54,397 nucleotides of DNA, from NCBI GenBank assembly GCA_018661505.1, contig JABJIE010000002.1, positions 1 to 54,397 on the forward strand, in the 5' to 3' direction. Below the pieces are notes generated by a model that was given only the letters and a program-made list of their open reading frames with translations, did not search any database and had not been told where the DNA came from. Shown piece after piece: positions 47,652-54,397 of this stretch. Source of the DNA: Lentimicrobiaceae bacterium. GTDB lineage: Bacteria; Bacteroidota; Bacteroidia; Bacteroidales; F082. Within the stretch, counting starts at the first letter, position 1; each line of letters begins with the position of its first letter. The position numbers were made by a program, and so were the translations under genes.

Positions 47652-49067
47652 TTATTTCCCCCTGCCCTGCAGCACAATTAGTACTGTATAGATTAATATC
47701 TTAAAGTCCATTGCAATGGACATGTTCTCAAGATATAATATATCATATCGTAATCTTTCAACCATTTCATCTACATTTGATGCATAGCCGAACTTAACTT
47801 GCCCCCAGGAAGTTATTCCAGGTTTTATTTTCATTAAAAGGCGATAAGGAGGAGCCTTTTTAACAATTTGATCAATGTAAAACTGTCTTTCAGGGCGTGG
47901 CCCCACAAGAGACATATCACCCTTTAATACTGTATAAAACTGCGGAATTTCATCTAATCTTACCTTTCTAATAAATTTACCAAAAGGTGTAATTCTAGGG
48001 TCATCGTCAGATGATAACTGAGGCCCAGCTTCTTCCGCATCAGAGTACATTGATCTAAACTTATGCATCATAAACGGCACACCTCGTTTACCTATTCTTT
48101 CCTGAGAAAATAATATTGGGCCGTGAGAGGAAAGCTTTACGCCGATTGCAGTTATTATATACGCAGGGAGTAGAATTATCATCGCTATAATGGATGCAAA
48201 TATGTCTATTGCTCTTTTTATTGTTTGCTGCCAAGCAGGCAGTAGGTCAGGAGATATTTCGATAAGCGGGGTATGAAAAATACCTGAAGTCTTAACAGAT
48301 CCGAACATAATATCCTGCATAAGAGGTATAACCTTTATTAGAACACTTGTTGTTTCTAATTCAATAATAATACGCTCAACAGTATCGATTTCAGATCTTT
48401 CAATGGCAATAATAACCTCATCTATTTGATACTCTATTATTATTTTATTGAGATCACTATAACCGCCTAAATATGGCATATGCTGTTCTATTTTGAAAAA
48501 CTTTCTATCATGAACATTAACAAAGCCAACAAATTTATTTCCTGCGGATATTTCTTGCTTGTCTATGTCATTAAAAGCATTGACTGCATTACCATTGCTA
48601 CCGACTATAACAGTATTAAAACCAATTTTTCCTGAGTGAATTTTCCTTACTGTTGCTGTGGTTATAATTAGTCTAAAAGTATATGTTATTACAAATTGAT
48701 AAATAAACAAAGTTATAAATGACTGATAATATGACTTATACGTAAGTATTATATCATCAAGTATGAGCACAAAAAATATTACCGTAACACCAATTAAGGC
48801 TACAAAGAAAGTTTGGCCTAATTCCTTTAATCTAGCTTTTCTATATATTCTTCTGTAGGAACCTACAACTGCATAAAGAGTAATCCAAAAAAGAGGAACA
48901 ATAAGTAATCCTAGCCATAATTTTTCATCCTCATAAATGGTTTCTATGTGAGAGAATAAAGTACTATCCTCTGAATATTTTCTATATACATAAAATAAGC
49001 TCCAAGCAATGGCTGCAGAAAGCCAGTCTAAAATCACATATTTTGTTACTTGTAACCGTCTATTCAT
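47652..49067 (-). CDS. Undecaprenyl-phosphate sugar phosphotransferase (WcaJ/WbaP-like)
   Basis: A 471-residue polyisoprenyl-phosphate hexose-1-phosphate transferase from MNRRLQVTKY (1 nt after the upstream stop; the ATG ten codons earlier would overlap the neighbour). Four to five N-terminal membrane helices, a CoA-binding_3/Rossmann-like middle (FNTVIVGSNGNAVNAFND), and the C-terminal bacterial sugar transferase domain (FASIIAMIILLPAYI, SSHGPILFSQERIGKRG, MHKFRSM, VRLDEIPQFYTVLKGDMSLV, GPRPERQFYIDQIV, KPGITSWGQV). It starts an exopolysaccharide, capsule or O-antigen repeat unit at the inner membrane. Probably co-transcribed with the two upstream genes. Confidence 0.92.
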   Translation of the reverse strand: MNRRLQVTKYVILDWLSAAIAWSLFYVYRKYSEDSTLFSHIETIYEDEKLWLGLLIVPLFWITLYAVVGSYRRIYRKARLKELGQTFFVALIGVTVIFFVLILDDIILTYKSYYQSFITLFIYQFVITYTFRLIITTATVRKIHSGKIGFNTVIVGSNGNAVNAFNDIDKQEISAGNKFVGFVNVHDRKFFKIEQHMPYLGGYSDLNKIIIEYQIDEVIIAIERSEIDTVERIIIELETTSVLIKVIPLMQDIMFGSVKTSGIFHTPLIEISPDLLPAWQQTIKRAIDIFASIIAMIILLPAYIITAIGVKLSSHGPILFSQERIGKRGVPFMMHKFRSMYSDAEEAGPQLSSDDDPRITPFGKFIRKVRLDEIPQFYTVLKGDMSLVGPRPERQFYIDQIVKKAPPYRLLMKIKPGITSWGQVKFGYASNVDEMVERLRYDILYLENMSIAMDFKILIYTVLIVLQGRGK

Positions 49068-49068
49068 G

Positions 49069-49974
49069 TTATCTGTATACAACTTTAACATTATCAATTA
49101 AAATTTTTCCCTCTTCGTTTTCAGACTCTAACCCAGCTCTAAAAATAACCTTGTAATCATATGCCAATGGATATAATGAAAGATTAGAACCTAGGTTTAT
49201 ATATATTTTTTTCCACTCGTCAGTATGATTTAAAATAATGAGTTCCTTTTCAGGAATGGTACCATCATTATTGCGAATTAATACACCAACTTGAATAAAA
49301 TTATTTGTTTTGAAATTCAGCTCAAGCATAGTAATAGTTCCAGGAATCTCCATTTCAAAGCTATTATATGAAATACCTGTATATACAGGTTTTTCAGGAG
49401 TTAATGTAATCTCTCCGGAGAACCGTGAAGTTGGAGTTATAAAAGCTATTGGATTATTTTCGGGTTCGGTACGCTCTATTATTGTATCACCAAAGTCACT
49501 GATGGATATGTTTGTTGCCTCAAAATCTTCAAGCCACGCAAATTTTGTGTCAGAATAATAGCTAGTTGTTAGCTCACCCAATGCTTGTGTAGTTCCAGGA
49601 ATAAAATCAAATTCATCAAATATTATGGGTTTATAAAAAACGTATGGAACTCTGGTGCTGGTAATACCATTTAGTTTAATTCCTGGCCTGATCTCAAGTT
49701 TATTTTTTCCTTGTGCAAGCACTGGGAATTCAACTGGAATTGTATCTGATTCTGGGAACACATAAACACCAATCAGGCCATCGTTAAGATATACCCAAAC
49801 ATTATCGACATCTGAAGAATTTGAACCTTCTTCAGGAAAATAGGTTGTAAGATTTATACCTGAAATTGTAATGTAGGCGGGGATTGTTTGATCTCCGCTA
49901 AATTTGTAGCAACCGGAAACCAATGAAATTAAGAAAATGGCTATAAAAGGGTAAATATTAACTAATGATTTCAA
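49069..49974 (-). CDS. Lipoprotein of unknown function
   Basis: A 301-residue protein from TTG at 49974, which gives a lipoprotein signal (MKSLVNIYPFIAIFLISLVSGC, Cys22). A longer ATG-started form (from 50064) overlaps the preceding gene and adds a charged stretch before the signal peptide, so it is less likely. The mature part is β-rich, with an early Ig/carbohydrate-binding-like region (VWVYLNDGLIGVYVFPESD) and a late jelly-roll-like segment (ILIDNVKVVYR). No family is recognised. Sits between an oxidoreductase and a sugar transferase, so a cell-surface polysaccharide role is possible. Confidence 0.7.
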   Translation of the reverse strand: MKSLVNIYPFIAIFLISLVSGCYKFSGDQTIPAYITISGINLTTYFPEEGSNSSDVDNVWVYLNDGLIGVYVFPESDTIPVEFPVLAQGKNKLEIRPGIKLNGITSTRVPYVFYKPIIFDEFDFIPGTTQALGELTTSYYSDTKFAWLEDFEATNISISDFGDTIIERTEPENNPIAFITPTSRFSGEITLTPEKPVYTGISYNSFEMEIPGTITMLELNFKTNNFIQVGVLIRNNDGTIPEKELIILNHTDEWKKIYINLGSNLSLYPLAYDYKVIFRAGLESENEEGKILIDNVKVVYR

Positions 49975-50041
49975 CGTCTGAGTCCTTATAAATTTATAAC
50001 GGCCAATTTTATACCTTATTGTGAGCGTTGATACTTTTGTA

Positions 50042-51025
50042 TCACTTTTGAGAGTTCCTCTCAATATCTTCCATAATCATATGGGCAACATTCAGTGCAT
50101 TATAGCCATCTTCTATCGTTACTGTTGGTATTGAGTCGTTTATAATTGATAAATTAAAACTCTTAAGCTCTTCAACAATTGCATTTAGGTTTGCTACCTC
50201 AGGTTTGTCAAAATAAATTCTTCTTTTTTTCTTATCTGGCCCCAAGTCTAAAACCATTGCCATTGGGTCATCAGGCTCACCATCTAGTTCTTCCATTCTT
50301 ACAACTTCAGATTTCTTATCAAGAAAATCAATTGATATGTATGCATCACGTTGAAATATTCGTGTTTTACGCATATTTTTAAGTGAAATCCGACTAGCAG
50401 TTAAGTTGGCAACAGCTCCGTTTTCAAACTCTAATCTGGCATTTGCAATATCAGGGGTATCACTAACAACGTTAACACCACTGGCACTAACTTTTTTAAC
50501 ATTTGATTCTAATGCACATAGAACAATGTCAATATCATGTATCATAAGGTCAAGAACCACTGGCACATCAGTACCCCTGGGATTAAATAGTGCTAATCGG
50601 TGACTTTCAATAAATTTTGGTTCACTTATCATGTCTTTGGCGGAAATAAAAGCTGGGTTAAACCTTTCAACATGACCCACTTGAACTTTTATATTCTTAT
50701 TACTGGCAAGCTCTATCAATTCTCTGGCTTCTTCTGGTGACGTAGCTATTGGTTTTTCAATAAATACATGCTTATTATTTTCTATTGCTGTTTTAGCACA
50801 ATTAAAATGGCTCACAGTAGGTGTAACAATATCAACAGCATCAACGACATCCATTAAGTCTTCAATGGTTCCGTAAGCTTTTACATCAAACTCTTCTTCA
50901 ACAGCCTTCCTAGTCTCTTCATTTGTATCATAAAAACCAACCAGCTCTATATCATCGATTTGCTTAATACATTTAAGATGGATTTTTCCCAAATGACCAG
51001 CACCTAACAATCCTATTTTCAACAT
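50042..51025 (-). CDS. Gfo/Idh/MocA-family sugar oxidoreductase
   Basis: A 327-residue NAD(P)-dependent enzyme. Rossmann start IGLLGAGHLGKIHLKCIK, the family motif HVFIEKPIATSPEEARELI, and the C-terminal α/β substrate domain (LDLMIHDIDIVLCALES). Members oxidise or reduce sugars, nucleotide sugars or inositols. It lies upstream of the lipoprotein and sugar transferase genes on the same strand, so it may prepare a nucleotide sugar for polysaccharide synthesis (inference). Confidence 0.88.
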   Translation of the reverse strand: MLKIGLLGAGHLGKIHLKCIKQIDDIELVGFYDTNEETRKAVEEEFDVKAYGTIEDLMDVVDAVDIVTPTVSHFNCAKTAIENNKHVFIEKPIATSPEEARELIELASNKNIKVQVGHVERFNPAFISAKDMISEPKFIESHRLALFNPRGTDVPVVLDLMIHDIDIVLCALESNVKKVSASGVNVVSDTPDIANARLEFENGAVANLTASRISLKNMRKTRIFQRDAYISIDFLDKKSEVVRMEELDGEPDDPMAMVLDLGPDKKKRRIYFDKPEVANLNAIVEELKSFNLSIINDSIPTVTIEDGYNALNVAHMIMEDIERNSQK

Positions 51026-51102
51026 GGTTTATAAATTTTGACAAAAGTAAGTTTTCTTGCTGTCAATATTCCTATTTTAGCACAAAATTATGGTTAAATA
51101 TT

Positions 51103-51750
51103 ATGGTTGACACCTATCGGCACAAGGGAATGCGAAAAAGACTTGTGGACAGCATAAGAAATAAGGGTATTTCAAATGAAAATATACTTAGCGCTATGAA
51201 TAGAGTGCCTAGACACCTATTTTTAGACTCATCATTTTTGGAATTTGCCTATGATGATAAACCATTTCCCATTGGATCTGGACAAACCATTTCACAACCA
51301 TATACTGTTGCTTTTCAAACAGAAATTCTGGATGTAAGAAAAGGTCAAAAGGTACTTGAAATTGGCTCAGGCTCAGGCTACCAGGCTTGTGTATTGGAAG
51401 AAATTGGGGCTAAGGTATTCAGTATTGAACGTCAGAAAAAATTATACCATAAAACAAAAGAGTTCATATCAGAGTTGGGCTATAAGGTGAGGTTTTTTTA
51501 CGGAGATGGCAACAAAGGAGTACCTTCCTTTGCTCCCTATGATAGAATATTAATCACTGCCGCTGCACCAGAGATATCCAAGGAGCTTATAAAACAGCTA
51601 AAACCTGGCGGTATATTAGTTGTACCTCTTGGGAAAACAGAGATTCAAACAATGATAAAAATAACCAAGTTAGAAAATGGAGATTTAAAAGAAGAAGAGT
51701 TTGGAGTGTTTAGATTTGTTCCATTGTTAAAAAACAAAGCAAACGATTAG
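51103..51750 (+). CDS. pcm: Protein-L-isoaspartate O-methyltransferase
   Basis: A 215-residue SAM-dependent methyltransferase that starts repair of isoaspartyl damage in proteins. Motifs: RVPRHLFLDSSF, GSGQTISQPYTVAFQTE (substrate site), KVLEIGSGSGYQACVL (SAM motif I) and DRILITAAAPEI. Diverges from the Gfo/Idh/MocA gene. It is the last clearly core-genome gene before the island boundary. Confidence 0.94.
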   Translation: MVDTYRHKGMRKRLVDSIRNKGISNENILSAMNRVPRHLFLDSSFLEFAYDDKPFPIGSGQTISQPYTVAFQTEILDVRKGQKVLEIGSGSGYQACVLEEIGAKVFSIERQKKLYHKTKEFISELGYKVRFFYGDGNKGVPSFAPYDRILITAAAPEISKELIKQLKPGGILVVPLGKTEIQTMIKITKLENGDLKEEEFGVFRFVPLLKNKAND

Positions 51751-51814
51751 CAATTATATTCCAGTATCTATTTTAGAATTTGCCAATATCTTCGTGATAG
51801 CAAATCGGTTAAAC

Positions 51815-51845
51815 AAAAAAAGCCTCTCAAAATGAGAGACTTTTA
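51815..51845 (-). terminator. Terminator hairpin by the tRNA-like remnant
   Basis: CTCTCA-AAA-TGAGAG with flanking AGC/ACT (one mismatch) and an A-run at 51815-51821 forms a terminator that reads best on the minus strand, directly after the tRNA-like 3' end. pcm transcripts on the plus strand may also use it. Confidence 0.6.
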
Positions 51846-51871
51846 GTCGGAGTGACAAAACATGAACCACC
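51845..51871 (-). other. Decayed tRNA 3'-end-like sequence, possible attachment site
   Basis: On the minus strand, a T-loop-like TTCATGT is followed at the right spacing by CACTCCG-A, the acceptor 3' strand and discriminator of a tRNA-Pro-like gene, then the terminator. The T-stem is broken, and no D or anticodon arm follows, so this is at most a remnant. It sits between pcm and a tyrosine recombinase gene, the usual place for an att site. Confidence 0.4.
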
Positions 51872-51916
51872 ACCTTAACGTATTGATTTACAGTTTATTA
51901 AAAATACCAAAACGTC

Positions 51917-51956
51917 AATCATACCCGAAAAAGGTATGGAATCATACCTTTTTTTT
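51917..51956 (+). promoter_or_regulatory. Three-arm alternating hairpin before the integrase
   Basis: AATCATACC (51917-51925) is repeated at 51940-51948, and between them lies GGTATG (51933-51938), which can pair with either copy. Pairing with the second gives AAAAAGGTATG-GAAT-CATACCTTTTT, a perfect terminator; pairing with the first breaks it. This is the arrangement of an attenuator. Confidence 0.55.
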
Positions 51957-51978
51957 AAGATTATTACAATTGATTTCA

Positions 51979-51986
51979 TATCTTTG
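51979..51986 (+). promoter_or_regulatory. Candidate -7 box of the integrase gene
   Basis: TATCTTTG fits TAnnTTTG and lies 19 bp before the ATG at 52006, which would give a very short leader. A -33 TTTG is not evident. Confidence 0.35.
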
Positions 51987-52005
51987 ATTTTTTGAAAATA
52001 TAGAT

Positions 52006-53457
52006 ATGGGAATTTCTCTAGTATTAATTAAATCAGATAGTAAAAAAGTTCAAAACAAATTAGTCTCTCCTATTCACATTAAATACATATATAAAGGTTC
52101 ATATAAAAGATTTCCTACTCAAATATATATTGAACAAAAGTATTGGAAATCTGGTAATATATCATCCCGTTGTCCAAATTATGTTAATATTCAACGAGAA
52201 ATAGTCACTAAAACAAAAAAGATTGAGAATATAATTACTGAAATCGTTGAAGAAGGAGATATTCCCACTCCAGATGTGGTAAAAACTCTTTACGATGTTA
52301 AAAGTGAAATTAAAATAAAGAAACAACCCAAATCCAAAAGTTTTTGGAAGTCATATGAAGAGTTCCTCAATGAAAAGTCACGATTTAAGAGAGGTTATGT
52401 TAAAACTCTGTATACATTAGAAAACAAATTAAAAGATTTTCAAAAATCAACCAAACATAAATTATCGTTTGATTACATTATTTTTGGAAAATTTGAAAGA
52501 GATTTTAAGAATTACTGTTTGGATGTTGAAATCCATAACCAACCAGATAAAACAACAAAAGTGGTTGGGTTATCTAACAATTATGTGAATAAATTATTTA
52601 CCCATCTTAAAATATTTCTGAGTTGGTGTAAAGAAGAAAGATATATTTCCGAAGATAAAAAATTCAAAAAACTAAAAGAAATAACTAATGATATATTGGT
52701 TTATCTTAATAGTGATGAAGTAAAACGGATGTATGAATTCAAGGGATATGATTACCCGAAAACATATCCAAATGTTGTTGAAATCAAAGATTACGATAGT
52801 AAAGGAAATGTTATTTTTCGTAATAATATGGAATTGGTTAAAGACATATTTACTTTTCAGTGTTCCACAGGTAGTAGATGGGGAGATATTCATAAAATGA
52901 ATGTTGGTATGTTCAAAATTCAACCAAGTTATTTTACATGGATAATGGAAAAAACCAAAAACATTGTTAGGGTACCTGAAAATCCAATTTCTTTAGGAAT
53001 ATTTATGAAGTATTCTAAAGGTAAATCTTTACAACAACCTTTATTTCCTAATTACTCACAACAAAAATTAAATAAACATCTAAAAGAGATAGGTAAAGAA
53101 CTTAAGTTTAATAGATTGGTTAAAAGAGAAATCCTAGTAGGTACTGATATTAGGGGTGAATCAAAAAGGGATAGATTTACGTGGGAATTGTTGTCTTCTC
53201 ATTGTGGACGTCGTAGTTTCGTTAAGAACTTATTGGAATTAGGGACAATGGATAACTGGAGTATTATGAAACTATCAGGACATAAAACTCTCAGTTCATT
53301 CCAAAGATATGTTTCTGTTATTGATGAAGATATTTATAAAGGTAAAGAACTTTACAAGAATCAAATTGATAAGTTAGAGGAAGATAATATCCAAAGATTA
53401 TTGGAGAAACTACCACCAGAGAAACTATTAAAAATTATTATGAAACACATGAAGTAA
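52006..53457 (+). CDS. Tyrosine recombinase/integrase
   Basis: A 483-residue site-specific recombinase of a mobile island. The N-terminal arm/SAM-like DNA-binding region (about 1-230) is basic; the catalytic domain has Arg291 in CSTGSRWGDIHKM, the H-x-x-R box His399/Arg402 in SSHCGRRSF, His426 in KLSGHKTLS and the nucleophile Tyr435 in FQRYV. The set is complete, so the protein is likely active. It resembles the Bacteroidota integrases of conjugative or tRNA-inserted islands, lies just beyond a tRNA-3'-like remnant, and points away from the core genes. Confidence 0.92.
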   Translation: MGISLVLIKSDSKKVQNKLVSPIHIKYIYKGSYKRFPTQIYIEQKYWKSGNISSRCPNYVNIQREIVTKTKKIENIITEIVEEGDIPTPDVVKTLYDVKSEIKIKKQPKSKSFWKSYEEFLNEKSRFKRGYVKTLYTLENKLKDFQKSTKHKLSFDYIIFGKFERDFKNYCLDVEIHNQPDKTTKVVGLSNNYVNKLFTHLKIFLSWCKEERYISEDKKFKKLKEITNDILVYLNSDEVKRMYEFKGYDYPKTYPNVVEIKDYDSKGNVIFRNNMELVKDIFTFQCSTGSRWGDIHKMNVGMFKIQPSYFTWIMEKTKNIVRVPENPISLGIFMKYSKGKSLQQPLFPNYSQQKLNKHLKEIGKELKFNRLVKREILVGTDIRGESKRDRFTWELLSSHCGRRSFVKNLLELGTMDNWSIMKLSGHKTLSSFQRYVSVIDEDIYKGKELYKNQIDKLEEDNIQRLLEKLPPEKLLKIIMKHMK

Positions 53458-53815
53458 ACTATTATACAACACCTTTACAAAATAATTTCAACAGTAAAAA
53501 AGTCGACCTCGATATAAAAACCGACTTTACTAGGAAAAAGTGTTTTTCTTTTTCCTTAGTTACAAGAAACCTAATGCTATGGTATCGTTAAGATGGAAAG
53601 AGTGTATCCTTTTATAGACCTTCTCATTGAAAAACACATTCTTGATAGGGAATATTGGGTTTCAATCACTGTCTCTTTATAATATATATCACCCAGTGTA
53701 CAAGATTTGACAATTTTTATATATTTACATTATTATTTCAAACCTACTAATACCTAAAATTCCAAAACCAAAATTGTGGGGGTGTGAGTAGTCTTTTAAT
53801 TCAAAATGATTCTAT
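53458..53815. other. 358-bp AT-rich intergenic region with two hairpins
   Basis: It contains AAAGTCG/CGACTTT (within about 53498-53529) and AGGAAAAAG-TGTTTTT-CTTTTTCCT (53532-53556), which may end integrase transcripts. A 29-codon ORF at 53593 is not convincing. No RNA gene or IS end was recognised. The promoter of the gene at 53816 should be here, but none was certain. Confidence 0.5.
53532..53556 (+). terminator. Hairpin downstream of the integrase
   Basis: A 9-bp perfect stem AGGAAAAAG/CTTTTTCCT with a 7-nt loop, 74 bp after the integrase stop. The stem is A/T-rich and the trailing T-run is absent, so terminator function is only likely. Confidence 0.4.
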
Positions 53816-54397
53816 ATGAAGAATTTAGTTTTTTTCATTATGATTTTTATAAGTACATCCCTTTGTAGCCAACCATTAAATTTATCAACTCAATCTCATA
53901 ATTATATTTCGTCCTTTGTAAAAGAATTAGATGAGATCCATTTGGTTTCACAATATGAATTTGTCACTATCGACTTGAACACACTAAATATTAAAACCAA
54001 AACTCCAATCGACTCCTCATTTTATTTGGATTATAGTGGAGTCCATGAGATTATAATAAAGGATAAAATTTATCTTTTAGAAAGGAATGGAGGAATGATT
54101 TTTGAGTTAAATGGAAATCAATTTAAAAGAATCGATAATTCTTTTACACACAAAATGCAGATCAACTCATCTATATTCTCATATAATCATACTATTTTCA
54201 GATATGGAGGATACGGATTCTGGGAAACTAGAAACTTTTTTACATATTATAACTTTATTATCAACGAATGGGAAAAAGTTGAACCCATCAACACAAAAGT
54301 ATTACCTCAAGGATCCATGAATAGTATTGTCCAAATAATTAATGATGAATTTTATGTTTATGGTGGGGAGGAGTTAAATCCGTTTAACTCAAATGAA
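53816..54397 (+). CDS. Secreted Kelch-like protein, 3' end beyond the window
   Basis: An open frame of 194 codons with no stop before the window ends. The signal peptide (MKNLVFFIMIFISTSLCSQ) is followed by β-rich sequence. A Kelch-type blade is suggested by RYGGYGFWETRNFFTYY then NFIINEWEKVE, and a second by FYVYGGEELNPF at the edge. It is probably island cargo and located in the periplasm or at the surface. The rest of the protein is not visible, so further domains cannot be excluded. Confidence 0.6.
   Translation, partial: MKNLVFFIMIFISTSLCSQPLNLSTQSHNYISSFVKELDEIHLVSQYEFVTIDLNTLNIKTKTPIDSSFYLDYSGVHEIIIKDKIYLLERNGGMIFELNGNQFKRIDNSFTHKMQINSSIFSYNHTIFRYGGYGFWETRNFFTYYNFIINEWEKVEPINTKVLPQGSMNSIVQIINDEFYVYGGEELNPFNSNE

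Noticed and set aside
47652-49097. Start of the sugar transferase at 49097
   Set aside because: It would overlap the lipoprotein gene by 29 bp; the ATG at 49067 is 1 nt after that gene's stop and gives the usual N-terminus.
53593-53682. 29-codon ORF (starts MERVYPFIDLL) after the integrase
   Set aside because: No ribosome site, no coupling, and nothing in it to tell it from chance in AT-rich DNA.
1-54397. CRISPR arrays, rRNA genes and insertion sequences
   Set aside because: No regularly spaced repeats, rRNA segments, transposase motifs or paired terminal repeats were seen.

Overview
The window looks like a chromosomal segment from an AT-rich member of the Bacteroidota, most likely a Flavobacteriales-type bacterium. 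The reasons are: type IX secretion system (T9SS) genes (PorV, two PorU sortases, a PorP/SprF protein, GldJ), a T9SS-type C-terminal sorting domain on a secreted protein, a TamL lipoprotein, Bacteroidota-style -7 boxes (TAnnTTTG), weak Shine-Dalgarno sites and several TTG/GTG starts. No rRNA, insertion sequence or CRISPR array was seen. One tRNA gene, tRNA-Val(TAC), is present.

Layout. 1-3.5 kb: a secreted T9SS cargo-like protein followed by a TonB-dependent receptor. 3.6-8.1 kb: a tyrosine/homogentisate catabolic operon (hmgA, hppD, fahA, flavin reductase-like). 8.1-16.6 kb: housekeeping and mixed genes (DUF6263-like secreted protein, dnaB, a DEDDy exonuclease, a lipoprotein, a class V aminotransferase, a 2-Cys peroxiredoxin, a TolC-type protein). 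16.9-22.5 kb: small membrane proteins, tRNA-Val, tamL, a RecD-like helicase and a small secreted protein. 22.5-34.7 kb: ispF and the T9SS locus, with porV and two tandem porU genes on the minus strand and porP and gldJ diverging on the plus strand. 34.7-37.1 kb: murF and anmK (cell-wall synthesis and recycling). 37.2-45.3 kb: central carbon metabolism (gapA, a very large pyruvate-phosphate-dikinase-like protein without the PEP/pyruvate barrel, icd, gltA). 45.4-51.8 kb: yjbQ, a possible micro-ORF, a secreted protein with a REC-first histidine kinase, a polysaccharide-initiating sugar transferase with a lipoprotein and a Gfo/Idh/MocA oxidoreductase, and pcm. 51.8 kb to the end: a probable genomic-island boundary, with a decayed tRNA-3'-like sequence, an unusual three-arm hairpin, a complete tyrosine recombinase and the start of a secreted Kelch-like protein that runs off the window.

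The items most worth following up are the 1372-residue ATP-grasp/phosphohistidine protein with an unassigned ~870-residue N-terminal region, the two adjacent PorU sortases that both keep the His/Cys catalytic pair, the 23-bp interrupted palindrome before icd-gltA, the terminator whose U-tract ends at the murF start codon, the micro-ORF with a strong Shine-Dalgarno ahead of TTG-started tamL, and the island boundary with its mutually exclusive hairpins. All calls come from reading the sequence; no database search was run.
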